Of a stretch of 64,000 nt of DNA, positions 55,801 through 58,800 are shown one piece after another. The translations under genes were made by a program, and so were the position numbers. The stretch lies in assembly GCF_037975245.1 (NCBI RefSeq), contig NC_092579.1:20840666-20904665 (forward strand), written 5' to 3'. The stretch's first letter is position 1; every line of letters begins with the position of its first letter. A model generated the notes under the pieces. That model searched no databases, was not told where the DNA came from, and saw nothing but the letters and a program-made list of their open reading frames with translations. Origin of the DNA: Apostichopus japonicus (taxonomy: Eukaryota > Echinodermata > Holothuroidea > Aspidochirotida > Stichopodidae).

Positions 55801-58800
55801 GCCTTAGTTTACCCTTACAAGACAAGCAGTGAAAATTGCAAGTTCTCAAAAGATACAGATGGAAAGAAGAGGCAGCAAGCCATGATAGAGCTCAAACAAC
55901 TCCTCAACTTTCCGGTCATCGACCAGTTTACACGAGCTCTGGACCAACTGAACCATCCAGGCGTGCTTTTCAAGGTGCAGTACGGATTTTACATATCATG
56001 TTTAACCACGCCGGTGCCTTCCAATCATAAGGTCCCGGTTCGAGTCACTCCAAGATTAATGTGTGTCCTCTAGTTACAGAGTTGTTGACAATTGACAATT
56101 CATAATCATTGCGTTAAATATGAATCTAAGAGACTGACTTCGGTCAGCTTGCGGCTTTGATAAGCCAATGAGGCTTCTTTGCGAGTTCCTGCTTGCAGGA
56201 GGATCTAAAATACATACAAACAATACACTGTAGCTTAGGTTGGGTTTTTTTTTTCCTTATGTCCTGAAGAAACTAAAAATTGTGTGATTAAACCATAAGT
56301 GTGATTAAACCATAAGTATGATTTATGTAAATGCAAATTGTATTCCCAGTGCTACCCAACTTACAGTCATGAAGGGTAGCAAGAATGTAGGCAGACACTC
56401 GCTGCAAATAAAACAGGCCACCTTTTAAACCTTGAACCCCAAACACAGTATCTGAAACTAATGCAAGCACTTACTTTGACACATTATGCGGCCTATACAG
56501 CATGCTGTTCCAAAAATCGTTTGCAGATGAAGAGAGCCAGTTACATGCCAGTAAAATCTTCTCAAAGATCTGTTGTTTATTTGTAACTTCTCTGTACATA
56601 TCTAATGGTGCTTTGACATTTTCATCTTCTTTTGTATACTTCTTTGTAATACTATTGATCCTTCTCCCTATTGTACATGTAGGATTGGGCAGATGATGAA
56701 CTCAAGCCCCTCCTACAAGCTGAGAAGAGAGACAACGTTAAAATCAAGAAAGCCTACAGCCAGATGGAAGACAAGCTTCTCAACTTTAGTTCGTGGAGTT
56801 ACGAGGGACACGACCTCTGCGGAATCGTGGCCAATTTTAGAACTTCATTTGCCAGGGTACGTCAAGAACCTTAGTAGGATTGAAGTTCTCAGAACATGGT
56901 CGACTTTCCATTCTCCTGATTTTGACTCACAAATTTTTAAGGGGGCAGGCACTCTAAAAGTTGAATATTTTTAGAATGGGCAATATCTAATTCTACGTGG
57001 TAGAAGTTGCAAAGTCGATGGAACGAAAGCGATGTGGACTTAAAATCAGATTATTTTTTTTTTAATTGCAAGGTAGATAATTAATTAGATATGTCAGTTT
57101 TTAATAGTAATACATTGGTTGCTATTTGTTTATTTCAGACATATTTTGTTTCAGAATTTCTATATTGATTATTACACTTATTTTCATTCTACATTTAGAA
57201 ATGGTTGAAGAAAGTAGAAAAAGTTTTCGGCAAAGGAGGAGAAAAGTTACTGAAAGCCATCACCAATGTAAGTGTTTGTAAATTACTGAAAGCCTCCCCC
57301 AATGTAAGTGTTTCTGCATTACTAAAGGCCTCTGCCAATGTAAGTATTTCTGCATTACTAAAGGCCTCTGCCAATGTCAGGGTTCCTAAATTACTGTAAG
57401 CCTCTGCCAATGTATTAAAGTGTTTCTAACTTTCTAATATTGCATAACAATTCTTGTGCAACTGTTTGTATTTAAGATATATTTAATTTTGGCTGTTTTG
57501 CAAGCTTGGAAGGTCTTGTCTGATTAGCATAAACTCTGCTCTTGTTAATTGATTGACTTCTTAATTTATAATTTATTGACTTTTTAATTTATTGACTGTA
57601 AGATTAACCTGTTCATCTGGGATGATGCAACAAACAGATGCAACAAACATGATGCAACAAAGTGTGAACAAAAGTGTTTAGTTTGTGTTGCCAAATCATT
57701 AACATTCTCTCCTTTTCATTGTAGTGTTTCCCTTTTCTCTCTGCTGTCTTGTCTTTTCAGGACTTTACAACAGTGGTCGCAAACATGTATGCAGAGATGA
57801 ACCCCAGGGGTGCAAAAGACCCTGGAAATCTGAAAGAATATTCTCCCTGGTTTCTTCAGTATCAACTAACAGAACAAGCACAGTTTGAAATCCCAGGTAA
57901 GTCGAGACAACGATTTTTGAAAAAGATTCCACTTTGATGGATAAAGTATGGCAAAGAAATTGTTAAGAAAATTGTGAAAATTCCCTTTGTTGCGTATGAT
58001 TTTATTGGAAACATTAAAACTGGATGTCTTTAAAATATTTCTTCCTTGTAGCTTGGTAGCATGAAATCACTGGCTTAAATTACTCACTAAAAATGTCAGA
58101 AAGTTTTTTAGTTCTAATCTTTTATGATATATTAAGACATATTATCATAACTTTATCAGATATCTTTGCATTCTATATTTCTTTGATCTCACAGGTGGGT
58201 TACCCAAATTATTCAATTTGGCAAGAGTAATAATAAAAAAGACAATGCTTTGCAATATATATATTTTTTTTAAATTTCCTTTCCTTACTTTCAATTGTGC
58301 TAGTTGTTGCTATTTAAATTAAAATAAATAAATATGCCTTTGTCTCTTAATTGTAGGTCAGTATACAGGAGTGAGCAAGCCATTACCAGAATACCATGTC
58401 AAAATAGCTGGATTTGATGAACAGGTAAAGAAAACAGAATATTGATGAAAAGAAAACAGCAAAGAAATGATTGATTGTAAAGTGTTGTAACACTTTTATT
58501 TTCCAAAATAATCTCATAGGATGCTAGCTGCAAAGCTTTCTTGATTTTTGATTTAGTTCAATTGCAGCAAGATATACAACCATCATGGCATATCTTTTGC
58601 CTGCATTTAACCTTTGTTAAATTATATACTTATTTTTGCATTAATTTATATTATATTAATTTATTTTAATTTTGTATTATTTTAAATTATTATTTTATTT
58701 CTGTATTATTTTAGTATTAATTTATTTATGTATTTATTTATTTATGCTCCGGCCGCCTCTCTCTTCTTTAGGTCAGAACCTTACAGTCTCTCAGAAAACC

